Shown here one piece after another: positions 1 to 9,243 of a stretch of DNA of 17,727 bases (the stretch's first letter is position 1; every line of letters begins with the position of its first letter). The DNA is from UBA10939 sp050942745 (lineage in GTDB: Bacteria > Myxococcota > Myxococcia > Myxococcales > UBA5297), in contig JBMNNX010000128.1 of NCBI GenBank assembly GCA_050942745.1, forward strand, positions 1 to 17,727, read 5' to 3'. A program made the translations under genes and the position numbers. The notes beneath the pieces are model-generated. The model ran no database searches, was not told where the DNA came from, and saw only the letters and a list, made by a program, of their open reading frames with translations.

Positions 1-424
1 CGAGCCGCGCCCCGCTACCGGCCCGGGTCAGGGCGCGCGCCTCCCATCGCGGCGCGCGCCCGCTGTAGGCGCGCGCCGCACGCTCGACGGTCGCCCCGAG
101 ATCGAGCCCCGCTCGCAGGTGGCGGGCGATGGCCGACGAGAGCTCGCCCGCGGGTGCGTGGCCAAGGTAGAGCGGCTCGTCTACCCGGCCGAGCACCAGC
201 GAGGCGGCCTCGTCCCTGCCCTTCTCGACGAACGCCGCGAGCACCACGCCTCGCCTTCCTTCGGAGAGCGCGGGCACCAGCGCCGCCGACCCCTCGCACA
301 GGCGCTCGTCGAGGCGCTCGAAGCCGGCCGGCGCGTCGACGCGGGCCGCCTCCGGCGCGGCGGCGAGGCTGGCGCCAGGAAGGAAGAAGAGAAGAAGCCC
401 GAGGGCAGGAAGCGAGGCGCGCAT
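1..424 (-). CDS. Secreted protein of unknown function, C-terminus beyond left edge
   Basis: An open minus-strand frame runs without a stop from an ATG at 424 off the left edge, giving 141 codons. The protein starts MRASLPALGLLLFFLPGASL, a good Sec signal peptide with a probable cleavage after about residue 22 (SLAA/AP). The mature part visible here is Ala/Arg/Glu-rich with alternating hydrophobic residues (for example VVLAAF and EPLYLGH) and one Cys near residue 43. I do not recognise a family. The start is chosen because it alone gives the signal peptide; the overlapping minus-strand frame starting at 435 encodes an Arg-rich low-complexity product and is a shadow. The gene is divergent from the TPR gene at 496, with about 70 bp between the two starts. 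It probably encodes a periplasmic or exported protein. Confidence 0.7.
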   Translation of the reverse strand, partial: MRASLPALGLLLFFLPGASLAAAPEAARVDAPAGFERLDERLCEGSAALVPALSEGRRGVVLAAFVEKGRDEAASLVLGRVDEPLYLGHAPAGELSSAIARHLRAGLDLGATVERAARAYSGRAPRWEARALTRAGSGARL

Positions 425-436
425 CGGCGCCGCATT

Positions 437-466
437 TTGACGCCGTCTCGGGCGAGCGGCTACCCT
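437..466 (+). promoter_or_regulatory. Possible sigma-70-like promoter for the TPR gene
   Basis: TTGACG (437-442) is separated by 18 bp from TACCCT (461-466) in the short divergent gap. The -35 is good and the -10 is weak (3 of 6). The predicted start lies about 20 bp before the ATG at 496. This is a weak call based only on hexamer match and position. Confidence 0.3.
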
Positions 467-495
467 TGCGCCTTCCCGAACCCCAAGCCAGGCGC

Positions 496-966
496 ATGGT
501 TGACCAGCACGAGCACTCGAAGTTGATGGCAGGGGCCGAGCGCGCCCTACGTCGCGGCGAGCTGAAGGAGGCGCTGCGGCTCTATCACCAGGTGCTTTCC
601 CTCGAGCCCGAGAACCCGCCGGTGCGCGCGCGGATCGCGAGCATCGAGGCGCTGGTGCAGCCCTCGGAGCTGGCCGAGCAGCCGCTCGACCTTTCGATGG
701 CCCGGCCGGTCCGAGAAAAGCCCCCGACCGCCGAGCAGACGGCCGAGATGCTCCTCGAGCGCGGTGACTACCGGGGCGCGCTCGCCGCCTACGAGCGCAT
801 CCTTCAGGCGCGCCCGAATCACGAGCTCGCCCGCGAGCGGCTGCTCGAGGTCCAGCAGCTCGTGGATCTCAACCCGCGCTCGGCCGAGCCGCCTGCGCTG
901 CCCGAAGACAAGGCGGGCCTTCTCGAAGCGCTGCTCGTGCGCATCGCCTCGCGCCGAAAGGCGTGA
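496..966 (+). CDS. Small TPR-repeat protein
   Basis: The 156-residue product begins MVDQHEHSKLMAGAERALRR. It contains two TPR-like helical hairpins, at about residues 11-46 (AGAERALRRGELKEALRLYH, ending near LEPENP) and about 77-112 (AEMLLERGDYRGALAAYERI, ending near ARPNH). Both show the TPR pattern of Gly/Ala at the helix turn and a closing Pro. No signal peptide or membrane segment is visible, so a cytoplasmic adaptor or scaffold is likely. The ATG at 496 is preferred over the much longer upstream-extended frame, whose extra N-terminus is an Arg/Pro-rich shadow of the divergent gene; an internal ATG at 526 is possible. The stop at 966 abuts the repeat element that follows. The TPR fold is fairly sure; the partner is unknown. 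Confidence 0.8.
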   Translation: MVDQHEHSKLMAGAERALRRGELKEALRLYHQVLSLEPENPPVRARIASIEALVQPSELAEQPLDLSMARPVREKPPTAEQTAEMLLERGDYRGALAAYERILQARPNHELARERLLEVQQLVDLNPRSAEPPALPEDKAGLLEALLVRIASRRKA

Positions 967-1320
967 GAGGCAGGCGCCGGTCGAGAGTCGAGAGTCGAGA
1001 GCAGCGGAAACGTGAGAAGCGAAGGCGCCCCACGAAATCGACCATGCCTCCGACCCCGGGTGCCGACGCAAGCGCCGCCAGCTACGCTCAGGCCGAACGG
1101 TATGGGCCTCGCCCCAAGTCGAGCAACTCTTGCAGCGCAAGGGCCGCCACTCCGTTCGCGCCGAGCGTAGCCTCCCGCGGAACGCGGGAGGCGAGGTCGA
1201 GGCGCGGCCACGAAACCGACCAAGCCGTCGACTCCGCTGCCGACGCAAGCGCCGCCAGCTACGCTCAGGCCGAACGGCAAGGTCCCTTCGGCGCCCGTCG
1301 ACTCTCGACTGTCGCCTCTC
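965..1320. repeat. MITE-like element with interrupted inverted termini and internal direct repeats
   Basis: GAGAGGC at 965-971 and GTCGAGAGTCGA at 980-991 are mirrored on the other side by TCGACTCTCGAC at 1298-1309 and GCCTCTC at 1314-1320, giving interrupted inverted ends around about 355 bp. The left end includes three perfect tandem copies of GTCGAGA (980-1000). Inside lie two about 70-bp direct repeats (1031-1100 and 1209-1277), of which 40 bp (1061-1100 and 1238-1277) are identical. No transposase is encoded. The outer end overlaps the stop codon of the TPR gene. Calling it a mobile MITE is inference; the repeats themselves are directly visible. Confidence 0.5.
1170..1192. other. Perfect 10-bp hairpin inside the repeat element
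   Basis: GCCTCCCGCG, a GAA loop, and CGCGGGAGGC form a perfect 10-bp stem between the two internal direct repeats. No T-run follows on either strand, so it is not a standard intrinsic terminator. It may be a structural core of the element. Confidence 0.5.
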
Positions 1321-1349
1321 CGGGTGTGACTTTCAGATCATAGACAGCG

Positions 1350-1379
1350 TTGACCGCACGCTCAATTGCTCCATAGAAT
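1350..1379 (+). promoter_or_regulatory. Sigma-70-like promoter upstream of the kinase operon
   Basis: TTGACC (1350-1355, 5 of 6) and TAGAAT (1374-1379, 5 of 6) are spaced by 18 bp in a locally AT-richer patch. The predicted transcript would start near 1386 and carry a leader of about 230 nt before the kinase ATG at 1614. It is the best housekeeping-type promoter seen in front of this operon; a closer promoter cannot be excluded. Confidence 0.45.
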
Positions 1380-1613
1380 GCCGCCCTCTGGATTGATCCT
1401 CCGAAGAGCTGCCTGTCGAGGGTGACAGCGGCGTCTCGATCCTAGGGGTTGCGGGTTCCCGAAAGATCGGCGGGCAGCCAGGAGTTTTGGACACCTGCAC
1501 AGCATCGAGGCGCCTCGCGACCCGGCGGGCGAATCGGATGGGCTCTACCCGGGTCGTTGGATAGTGCCGCGGCGTTTCACCGCGACATGGGCCTTCGGCG
1601 AAAGGCTGGGGTC

Positions 1614-3680
1614 ATGGAGGGTCGGCAGATTTCGCGTTACCGGGTGCTCGAGCAGATCGGCTCGGGCGGCATGAGCGTCGTCTACAAGGGCCTCGACACG
1701 GCGCTCGAGCGCGAAGTGGCCATCAAAGTCCTGCACCCGCACCTTGCCGCCAAGGAGGAGTCGCGCAGGCGCTTCTCGCGCGAGGCGAAGGCCGTCGCTC
1801 GGCTCCACCACCCGAACATCCTCGAGATCTTCGACTTCTCCGGCGACGACGCGCCCGAGTCGTTCATCGTCACCGAGTACATCCGCGGCGCGACCCTGCG
1901 CACCTTCGCCGAGAAACAGCGCTTTCACCCGCCCGAGATCGCGGCGATGGCCATGTGCGAGCTCGCCGCAGCCCTCGAGCACGCCCACCTCACCGGCGTC
2001 ATCCATCGGGACCTGAAGCCCGAGAACGTGATGATCCGCGACGACGGCGTCATCAAGTTGATGGACTTCGGCATCGCCAAGTTCCTCGAGCGCGAAGAGC
2101 GCATGACGATGACCGGCGCCCTCGTCGGCTCGCCCGCGCACATGGCGCCCGAGATCATCGAGGGGCTGGAGGCCGGGCGCGAGGCCGACGTCTTCTCGCT
2201 CGGCACCATCCTCTACTGGCTGTGCTGCGGGCAGTTGCCGTTCCAAGGCAACAACACGACGCAGACGCTCAAGCTCATCCTCGAGGCGCGCTTTCCCGAT
2301 CCGCGCATCGCTTGCCCCGCCCTCTCCGACGAGCTCTCGGCGGTCATCGCCCGCTGCCTGGCGCGCGAGCCGGCCGACCGCTACTCGGGAGCCGGCGAGG
2401 TGCGCCAGGTGCTCGCGGAGCTGCTGCTCGACCTGGGCATCGAGCGGCCGGACGAGGAGTTCGCCGCCTTCTTCGCCGACCCCGAGGGCTATCGCTCCCG
2501 CTTCACCAAGAGCCTCGTCGAGACCCTCCTCAAAGAGGCCGAGCGCTGTGCCAGCAAGGCCGAGAGAAACCACGCGCGCGCTCTCAAGTGCCTCAACCGC
2601 GTCCTGGCGCTCGACCCGGGCAACCCGCGCGCCCAGGCGCTGCTCGATCGCATGAAGTGCCACCGCCGGCGGATGCGCAGGCTGACCGTCGCCTCGGCGG
2701 CGACCGCCGCCCTGCTCGCGCTGGCCGGGGCAGGATTTGGCGTCTCGGCGCTCTTGGAGAGCTCCGGGCAACATCCGGCGACCGCTCCCGGCGCCCAAGT
2801 CTCGGGTCCGAAGCCGGGCAGCCCATCGACGGCCGGTCCGAGCACTCCGAAAGCCGGCTCGGACACGCTGGCGGATGGCCCGCAAGCGAGCTCGCCCTCG
2901 CGGGCTGCCACAAGCCCGCAGCAGGCCGGCGCGACAACCGCGAGCGATCCGAGCGAGGTGGCGAGCCCCTCGGCCCCGAGCGACGCCGAGAGGCAAACAG
3001 CCGGTCCCGCCTCGGCCTTGGACAAGCCGAAACAGGCTTCCGGCTCGACCGCCCAGGCGCGACCGAAGACGCGCCGCGACGCGAAGCCCGCCGCCTCGGC
3101 AAAGCCCGCGAGCGCCGAGGCCGCCGCCCTCGCCAAGCCCGGCGACGGCAGCGAGGCGGAGCCCGCGCCCGCCCCCGACGCGGAGAGGCACGTGCAGCCG
3201 GTCGAGGAGGGGTACCTGACGATCAAGACCGCGCTCGGGGCGACCGCGATTTCGCCCTGGGCGAAGATCTACGTCGACGGCAAGTGGGTGAACGGCCAGT
3301 CGCCGATCTGGGACGGCAAGCTCCCGGTCGGCATCCACAAGGTCAGGGTCGAGCCACCCTGCTGCCTCGTCGAGGAGCGTGAGATCGAGGTCAAGGAGGG
3401 CCTGCAGAACCCGGCGCTCATCGTGCGCCTGACCCCGAAGCCCGCGCTCCTCACCGTGGAGAGCTCGGTCGACGACCTCGAGGTCTGGATCGGCGACGTC
3501 AAGCGGGGCACCGCCCGCGACTCGAAGAAAGACCCGTTCACCGTCCCGCTGCCCGACGGCGCGGTGCGAGGCAAGGCGACGCTGCGCTTTTTCCGCGAGG
3601 GCTACATCGATCAGTCGCGGGTCGAGAGCTTCGAGGCCGGCCAGAAGAGCGTCATCACCGTCCATATGGAGAAGAAATGA
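1614..3680 (+). CDS. Membrane Ser/Thr protein kinase with PEGA-like extracytoplasmic domain
   Basis: The product is a 688-residue Hanks-type kinase. The catalytic domain (about 8-270) has the glycine loop GSGGMSVVYKG (16-26), ATP-anchoring K38 in VAIK, HRDLKPEN (131-138, catalytic D133), DFG (151-153) and APE (178-180), so it should be active. T165 and T167 in the activation loop are candidate autophosphorylation sites. A helical, TPR-like stretch (about 305-350) precedes one membrane span (about 356-380). A long Ala/Pro/Ser/Lys linker (about 381-528) leads to a beta-rich C-terminus (about 530-688) with IYVDGKWVNGQSPI, typical of PEGA-type domains, probably in the periplasm. ATG 1614 is chosen because the kinase fold begins right after it; in-frame ATG 1587 is possible. 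Its last codons overlap the next gene (ATGA), so the two are translationally coupled. The substrate is not shown; the sigma-54 activator two genes on is a candidate. Confidence 0.93.
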   Translation: MEGRQISRYRVLEQIGSGGMSVVYKGLDTALEREVAIKVLHPHLAAKEESRRRFSREAKAVARLHHPNILEIFDFSGDDAPESFIVTEYIRGATLRTFAEKQRFHPPEIAAMAMCELAAALEHAHLTGVIHRDLKPENVMIRDDGVIKLMDFGIAKFLEREERMTMTGALVGSPAHMAPEIIEGLEAGREADVFSLGTILYWLCCGQLPFQGNNTTQTLKLILEARFPDPRIACPALSDELSAVIARCLAREPADRYSGAGEVRQVLAELLLDLGIERPDEEFAAFFADPEGYRSRFTKSLVETLLKEAERCASKAERNHARALKCLNRVLALDPGNPRAQALLDRMKCHRRRMRRLTVASAATAALLALAGAGFGVSALLESSGQHPATAPGAQVSGPKPGSPSTAGPSTPKAGSDTLADGPQASSPSRAATSPQQAGATTASDPSEVASPSAPSDAERQTAGPASALDKPKQASGSTAQARPKTRRDAKPAASAKPASAEAAALAKPGDGSEAEPAPAPDAERHVQPVEEGYLTIKTALGATAISPWAKIYVDGKWVNGQSPIWDGKLPVGIHKVRVEPPCCLVEEREIEVKEGLQNPALIVRLTPKPALLTVESSVDDLEVWIGDVKRGTARDSKKDPFTVPLPDGAVRGKATLRFFREGYIDQSRVESFEAGQKSVITVHMEKK

Positions 3681-4606
3681 GCTACGGCCGCAGGCATTTC
3701 TTCGCGCTCCTGCTCATCACCGCGTTCGGCCTGACGGCCGTAGACGCGCGCGCCCAGACCGACCTGCTCGCCGAGGCGCGCCGTTCTTTCGATTTCGGCA
3801 AGTGGGAGGACGCCGCCAAGGCCGTCGAGGAACTCGAGAAGAACAAGCTGCTCGCCGCCGAGGACGATCTCGTCGATGCCTGCCGCATCCTCGGGCTGTC
3901 GCACCTTTATCTTGGACACAGCGACGAGGCCCGCGCGGCCTTCGTGCGGCTGCTCTCCATCGACCCGGACTTCTCGCTCGACCCGCTCGTCGTCTCCCCG
4001 GTCGCCGTCGAGGTGTTCGAGGCGGTGCGCGCGGAGAACGCCGAGCTGCTCGCCTCCATCCGCGAGCGCCGGCGCGCCATCGCCGAGCAGCGCCGCCTCG
4101 AGGAGGAGACTCGCAAGCGCCTGCTCGAAGAGGAGGAGCGCAAGCGCAGGGAGCGGGCCTCGGGGCCCATCGTCCTGCAGCGGGTCGAGAGGCACTCCTT
4201 CATCACCAACTTCCTGCCCTTCGGCGCCGCGCAGCTCGAGCAGGGCCGCAGCCAGGTCGGCGCGCTGTTTGCCATCACCCAGGGCCTGGGACTCGCCGGC
4301 ACGGTGCTCACCTATTCGCAGGTCAAGTCGTACATCGGCCAGGACGGCAAGGTCGCGAGCGACCGGCTGCAGGCGGCCCGTGGCTGGCGCACCGCCAACT
4401 GGATAGTCTTCGGCGCGACCGCCGCGCTCTATCTGGGCGGGATGATCGACGCGGTGCTCCACTACGAGTCCGAGACCATCGACCTCGTCACCATGCCCCG
4501 CGAGCTGAACGCGCCGCCGGCGGCCCAGCGCACCGAGCCGTCCGCCCAGATCTTCGTCGCGCCCCTCGAGGGCGGCGCGGCCGCCGGGCTCGCGGGCCAG
4601 TTCTAG
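3677..4606 (+). CDS. Exported TPR/membrane protein coupled to the kinase
   Basis: The 309-residue product has a signal peptide (cleavage near residue 26, DARA/QT). A TPR-like helical region (about 28-110) contains LSHLYLGHSDEARAAFVRLL. A highly charged Glu/Arg coiled coil (about 120-165) follows. A C-terminal part with two hydrophobic segments (about 190-215 and 245-262) contains FLPFGAAQLEQGRSQVGALF, resembling the glycine-rich small-membrane domain seen in DUF5683-type proteins. Its ATG overlaps the kinase stop codon (ATGA at 3677-3680), which implies coordinated synthesis. A role in the envelope as sensor or scaffold for the kinase is inferred from the context and the coupling; no enzymatic motif is visible. 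Confidence 0.85.
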   Translation: MSYGRRHFFALLLITAFGLTAVDARAQTDLLAEARRSFDFGKWEDAAKAVEELEKNKLLAAEDDLVDACRILGLSHLYLGHSDEARAAFVRLLSIDPDFSLDPLVVSPVAVEVFEAVRAENAELLASIRERRRAIAEQRRLEEETRKRLLEEEERKRRERASGPIVLQRVERHSFITNFLPFGAAQLEQGRSQVGALFAITQGLGLAGTVLTYSQVKSYIGQDGKVASDRLQAARGWRTANWIVFGATAALYLGGMIDAVLHYESETIDLVTMPRELNAPPAAQRTEPSAQIFVAPLEGGAAAGLAGQF

Positions 4607-4654
4607 GCAGCACCCTCGAAGAACCGACACCACGCCAAGGAGCCGAAACCGACA

Positions 4655-6499
<1,845 letters not shown>

Positions 6500-6537
6500 G
6501 CAGGACGACTCGCATCTATGGCATAGCTGTCAGGCGC

Positions 6538-6558
6538 CTTGGGGCAAGCGGCCCCGAG
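6538..6558 (+). terminator. GC-rich hairpin after the activator gene
   Basis: CTTGGGGC, loop AAGCG, and GCCCCGAG form an 8-bp stem with one G-T pair, 39 bp after the activator stop. No T-run follows, so termination would be inefficient or factor-assisted. It sits before the sigma-54 promoter and would help separate the two transcripts. Confidence 0.3.
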
Positions 6559-6608
6559 CGCCCGCCCATTGGAATCGGCAAGTGCTCGTCTCGATTGGAA
6601 AACCACTG

Positions 6609-6625
6609 CTGGCAAACCACTTGCA
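6609..6625 (+). promoter_or_regulatory. Sigma-54 (-24/-12) promoter for the lipoprotein pair
   Basis: CTGGCAAACCACTTGCA matches the sigma-54 consensus YTGGCAC-N5-TTGCW, with the -24 GG and -12 GC at the required spacing (GG at 6611-6612, GC at 6623-6624). Only the position after TGGCA deviates. It lies 110 bp after a gene for a complete sigma-54 activator and directly before two co-oriented lipoprotein genes. The predicted transcription start is near 6636. It excludes the GTG at 6582 as the start of the downstream gene when this promoter is used. Confidence 0.75.
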
Positions 6626-6638
6626 GCCAACGAGGCCC

Positions 6639-7199
6639 GTGCGGGGCTTTGTTCGGACGGCAGCGATGGCGTTGGCGCTCATATCGACCAGTTGCCTGGT
6701 CACCGACGTGCTCGAGGAGCGGCCGGTCGACCCGCCGGTCCCCAACAGCGCGCCGCGTGTCGAGGAGGCCTCGCTCTCCCCGCCGCCCTGGCAGATCATC
6801 AAGCTGGGCTCCGAGGTTGGAGGCGACAGCGGGTGCCGCGAGACCCTGCGGGTCGGGGTGGTCGTCGACGAGGACACCGACGACCAGCTCATGGCCCGCT
6901 GGTTCATCGACTACTGGGAGAACACCTCGCCGGTCGAGGACTACCGCTTCCCGAACACCGGCAAGCCCCAGCGCATCGGCCCAAGCTTCGTCGTCACCCC
7001 GAAGACCTTCCTTAAGTCCGACCCCGAGCAGCGACGCACCGTTCACGTGGTGATGGTGGTCATCAGCGACGGCTTCGAGAGCGGCTCGGACTTCACCCGG
7101 CCGACGGAAGGCAAGGCTGCGGTCACCTACACCTGGACCGTGGACACGACCGAAGCCGCGAGCTGTCCGGACGAGACGCAAGACGGAGGTTACCTATGA
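6639..7199 (+). CDS. Putative lipoprotein of unknown function
   Basis: The 186-residue product begins VRGFVRTAAMALALISTSC. Positive residues and a short hydrophobic core end at Cys19, which fits a lipoprotein signal, although the lipobox (S-T-S-C) is not ideal. The mature protein is rich in Pro, Asp and Val and looks beta-structured (GVVVDEDTDDQLMARWFIDY near its middle); it keeps only two further Cys. No known domain is recognised. The GTG start at 6639 is chosen because it gives a usable signal peptide and lies downstream of the sigma-54 promoter; GTG 6582 is upstream of that promoter and ATG 6666 would remove the charged N-region. The start lies only a few bases after the predicted transcription start, so the message may be nearly leaderless. 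The stop overlaps the next ATG (ATGA at 7196-7199). Confidence 0.72.
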   Translation: MRGFVRTAAMALALISTSCLVTDVLEERPVDPPVPNSAPRVEEASLSPPPWQIIKLGSEVGGDSGCRETLRVGVVVDEDTDDQLMARWFIDYWENTSPVEDYRFPNTGKPQRIGPSFVVTPKTFLKSDPEQRRTVHVVMVVISDGFESGSDFTRPTEGKAAVTYTWTVDTTEAASCPDETQDGGYL

Positions 7200-8854
7200 G
7201 AGCCTCCCCCACCCGCTGGCTCGCGCTTCCGCTGCTGTGCGGCCTGCTCGCCTGCGCCGACATGGGCGAGGAGAGCCCGCGCCCCTGCGAGAGCAACAGC
7301 GACTGCGCCAGCGGCGAGATCTGCTTCGAGGACGGCTGCGCGAGCGCGCTCGACTTCGCGGTGCGCGTCACCCCGCTCAACACCAGCGGCCTTACCATCC
7401 AGGACTTCAACTCGGTCAGCGTGGCGATGGGCAGCGTCGAGCTCGGCCTCAAGCGCCCGGGGCTCATCGAGGGAACGGTGTACGTCAAGGGCGACACCAC
7501 CTTCGAAGAGTACGCGGCAGTTGACGGCGACTCGAGCTCCTGGTTCGTGGTGCAGGCGCGGGGACGCTCGAGCAACATCCCCGGGCTCGCCTTCGAGCAG
7601 CCGCTCTCCAAGATCGTCAAGGCCGGCTCGTCCATTTCGCTGACCGTCCCCGCGGGTCTCTGGGACATCTCGGTGACCCCGACCAATACGCGGTTGCCGG
7701 CGGTCTTCGCGCGCACCACCGTCGCCCCCGGCGAGCGCGTTGACCCCGAGATCGTCCTCGTGACCGGCACCCGCGGCCTGCTCAACCTCGAGGGCTTCGT
7801 CGTCAAGACGCCGACGGTCGCCTGGCCGACGGCCGCGCCGACGCTGCGAATCCAGGCCATCGACCCGTCGAACGGCACGCCGCTGTCGCAGGCGGTCACC
7901 TACGAGGCCAGCGCACAGGAGCCGTTCTCCCTGCACGCGCTCAAGATCGACAGCCCCGTCGTCCTGCGGGTCGGGCCCGACGCGAGCAGCCTCGTCCCCG
8001 CGCCGACCAAGGAGTTACGCAGCGCCGACGACGGCACCTTCCCCAGCCCCCTCGTCCTCGAGCTGGGCGACTACGGCGAGTTGGTCGACGTCAAGGGCCG
8101 CATCACCTCTGCCGACGGCATCTCCATCGAGGGCGCCGACGTGCGCATCGAAGGCCGGGTGCGCGGCGGCGGCACGTTCACCGCGAGCGCCCTGTCGCGG
8201 GCCGACGGCGAGTTCAGCGTCAAGCTGTTCCCGACGCAGAAGGCTTCGGACACCGAGGCGGCGACCCGCTACACCCTGACCGCGAGCCCGCCGTTCGCCT
8301 CTCCCTACGCCGCGACCACGATCACCTTCGTGGTCGACGCCGCGACGACCCTGCCGCCGGTCATCTGCGGCCCGAAGGCGCTGCTGACCGGCACGGTCCT
8401 GGGCACGCTCAACGGCAAGCAGCGCCAGCCGCTGCCCAACGTGCTCGTCCAGTTCGAGGGCAACCCCGCGTCACCCAACCCCGGCGCCTCCAAGGGCGGA
8501 GTCCACACTGATCGCTTCGGCATCTTCTCCGCAAAGGTCGAGCCCGGCTCCTACAGGCTCATCGCCAAGCCGGCGCCCGAGCACCAACTGCCCTGGGTCT
8601 CCAAGCGCGTCAGCACCTCGGAGCCGTTCGTCGAGCTGCACGTCTCCGATCCGCGCGAGGTGCTCGGCAAGGTCACCGACTGGGATGGCAAGCCGGTCGC
8701 GAACGCGGTCGTCAGGTTCTACCGCGTGCCGAGCTATAGCAGCGCGGACGAGTCTCCGCCTGCGCCGCCGACGGTCTACGAGACGGTGACCGGAAGCGAA
8801 GGCGAATTCGTCGCGATCGTGCCCAAGGCTCCCGACAAGAGCGAGGACTCGTAG
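7196..8854 (+). CDS. Lipoprotein with Cys-rich motif and carboxypeptidase-regulatory-like repeats
   Basis: The 552-residue product has a clear lipoprotein signal with the lipobox LLAC (Cys20). A small Cys cluster follows (about 31-48, CESNSDCASGEICFEDGC), a motif common in myxobacterial surface proteins. Then comes a long beta-rich region containing about three segments of the carboxypeptidase-regulatory/Ig-like type. Examples are VDVKGRITSADGISIEGADV, LLTGTVLGTLNGKQRQPLPN and VLGKVTDWDGKPVANAVVRF, each pairing a G-x-V opening with a later Gly-Glu/Phe closing strand. The last repeat ends abruptly with a charged tail. GGAGG (7185-7189) lies 6 bp before the ATG, which overlaps the previous stop, so the two lipoproteins are co-translated. 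It is probably anchored in the outer membrane as an adhesive or structural surface protein; no catalytic residues are visible. Confidence 0.85.
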   Translation: MRASPTRWLALPLLCGLLACADMGEESPRPCESNSDCASGEICFEDGCASALDFAVRVTPLNTSGLTIQDFNSVSVAMGSVELGLKRPGLIEGTVYVKGDTTFEEYAAVDGDSSSWFVVQARGRSSNIPGLAFEQPLSKIVKAGSSISLTVPAGLWDISVTPTNTRLPAVFARTTVAPGERVDPEIVLVTGTRGLLNLEGFVVKTPTVAWPTAAPTLRIQAIDPSNGTPLSQAVTYEASAQEPFSLHALKIDSPVVLRVGPDASSLVPAPTKELRSADDGTFPSPLVLELGDYGELVDVKGRITSADGISIEGADVRIEGRVRGGGTFTASALSRADGEFSVKLFPTQKASDTEAATRYTLTASPPFASPYAATTITFVVDAATTLPPVICGPKALLTGTVLGTLNGKQRQPLPNVLVQFEGNPASPNPGASKGGVHTDRFGIFSAKVEPGSYRLIAKPAPEHQLPWVSKRVSTSEPFVELHVSDPREVLGKVTDWDGKPVANAVVRFYRVPSYSSADESPPAPPTVYETVTGSEGEFVAIVPKAPDKSEDS

Positions 8855-9243
8855 CTCGACCCGTTCTGACCGCGTGCTCGCGGCCGAGGTGCGGTGTCCG
8901 TGGAGGGCGGAGTTCCGGATCCACCGCCGGTGACCGGCGAAGCCCACCTCGCCGAGCGTGAATCGAGGTCGGGAACGAGGCCTGGACGGCGAAGCTGCAG
9001 CTTCACTACACGCGAGATCTGAGGTGCGGAGTTCGAGCTGAATGCTGCCTCTTCGCCAAGCGCTGGCGAAGGCGACGCCCGAACCGACGAGCTCCTTTAC
9101 AGGCCCGAAGCCGGAGGAGATGGAGCTCCGCCATCCCTCCTCGGTCGGCGCGCAGTCCTTGCCCGGCGGCCAACCTGCCCCCACCCGCACGCCAAAGCGC
9201 GAAGCTTCCGCTTCCACGCCCGCGCTGCGCCGACCCGAGCCCG
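8855..9243. other. Gene-free stretch between convergent genes
   Basis: This gap lies between the ends of the plus-strand lipoprotein gene and a minus-strand gene. Frames crossing it give low-complexity Arg/Ser/Pro products. Apart from a hairpin at 9051-9071 nothing supportable is seen. Confidence 0.55.
9051..9071. terminator. Symmetric hairpin between convergent genes
   Basis: CTTCGCCA, loop AGCGC, and TGGCGAAG form a perfect 8-bp stem in the gap between two convergent genes. No T-run follows on either strand. A role in bidirectional termination is inferred from position only. Confidence 0.3.

Larger units (their letters stand above)
967..1613. other. Gene-free stretch between the TPR gene and the kinase operon
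   Basis: No convincing gene is seen. The left half is occupied by the repeat element ending at about 1320. The right half (1321-1613) carries a sigma-70-like promoter and about 230 bp of presumed kinase leader. Open frames here on both strands are Arg/Ala-rich products of GC-rich DNA and encode nothing recognisable. Confidence 0.6.

Noticed and set aside
154..495. N-terminal extension of the first TPR gene by about 110 codons.
   Set aside because: The extension is Arg/Pro-rich and antisense to a divergent gene with a good signal peptide; the ATG at 496 gives a normal TPR protein.
1170..1192. 10-bp hairpin considered as terminator of the first TPR gene.
   Set aside because: It lacks a T-run on either strand and lies inside the repeat element about 200 bp after the stop.
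6570..6587. TTGGAATCGGCAAGTGCT considered as an alternative -24/-12 promoter.
   Set aside because: The spacing is one base too long and the -24 half lacks TGGC; the site at 6609 is far better.
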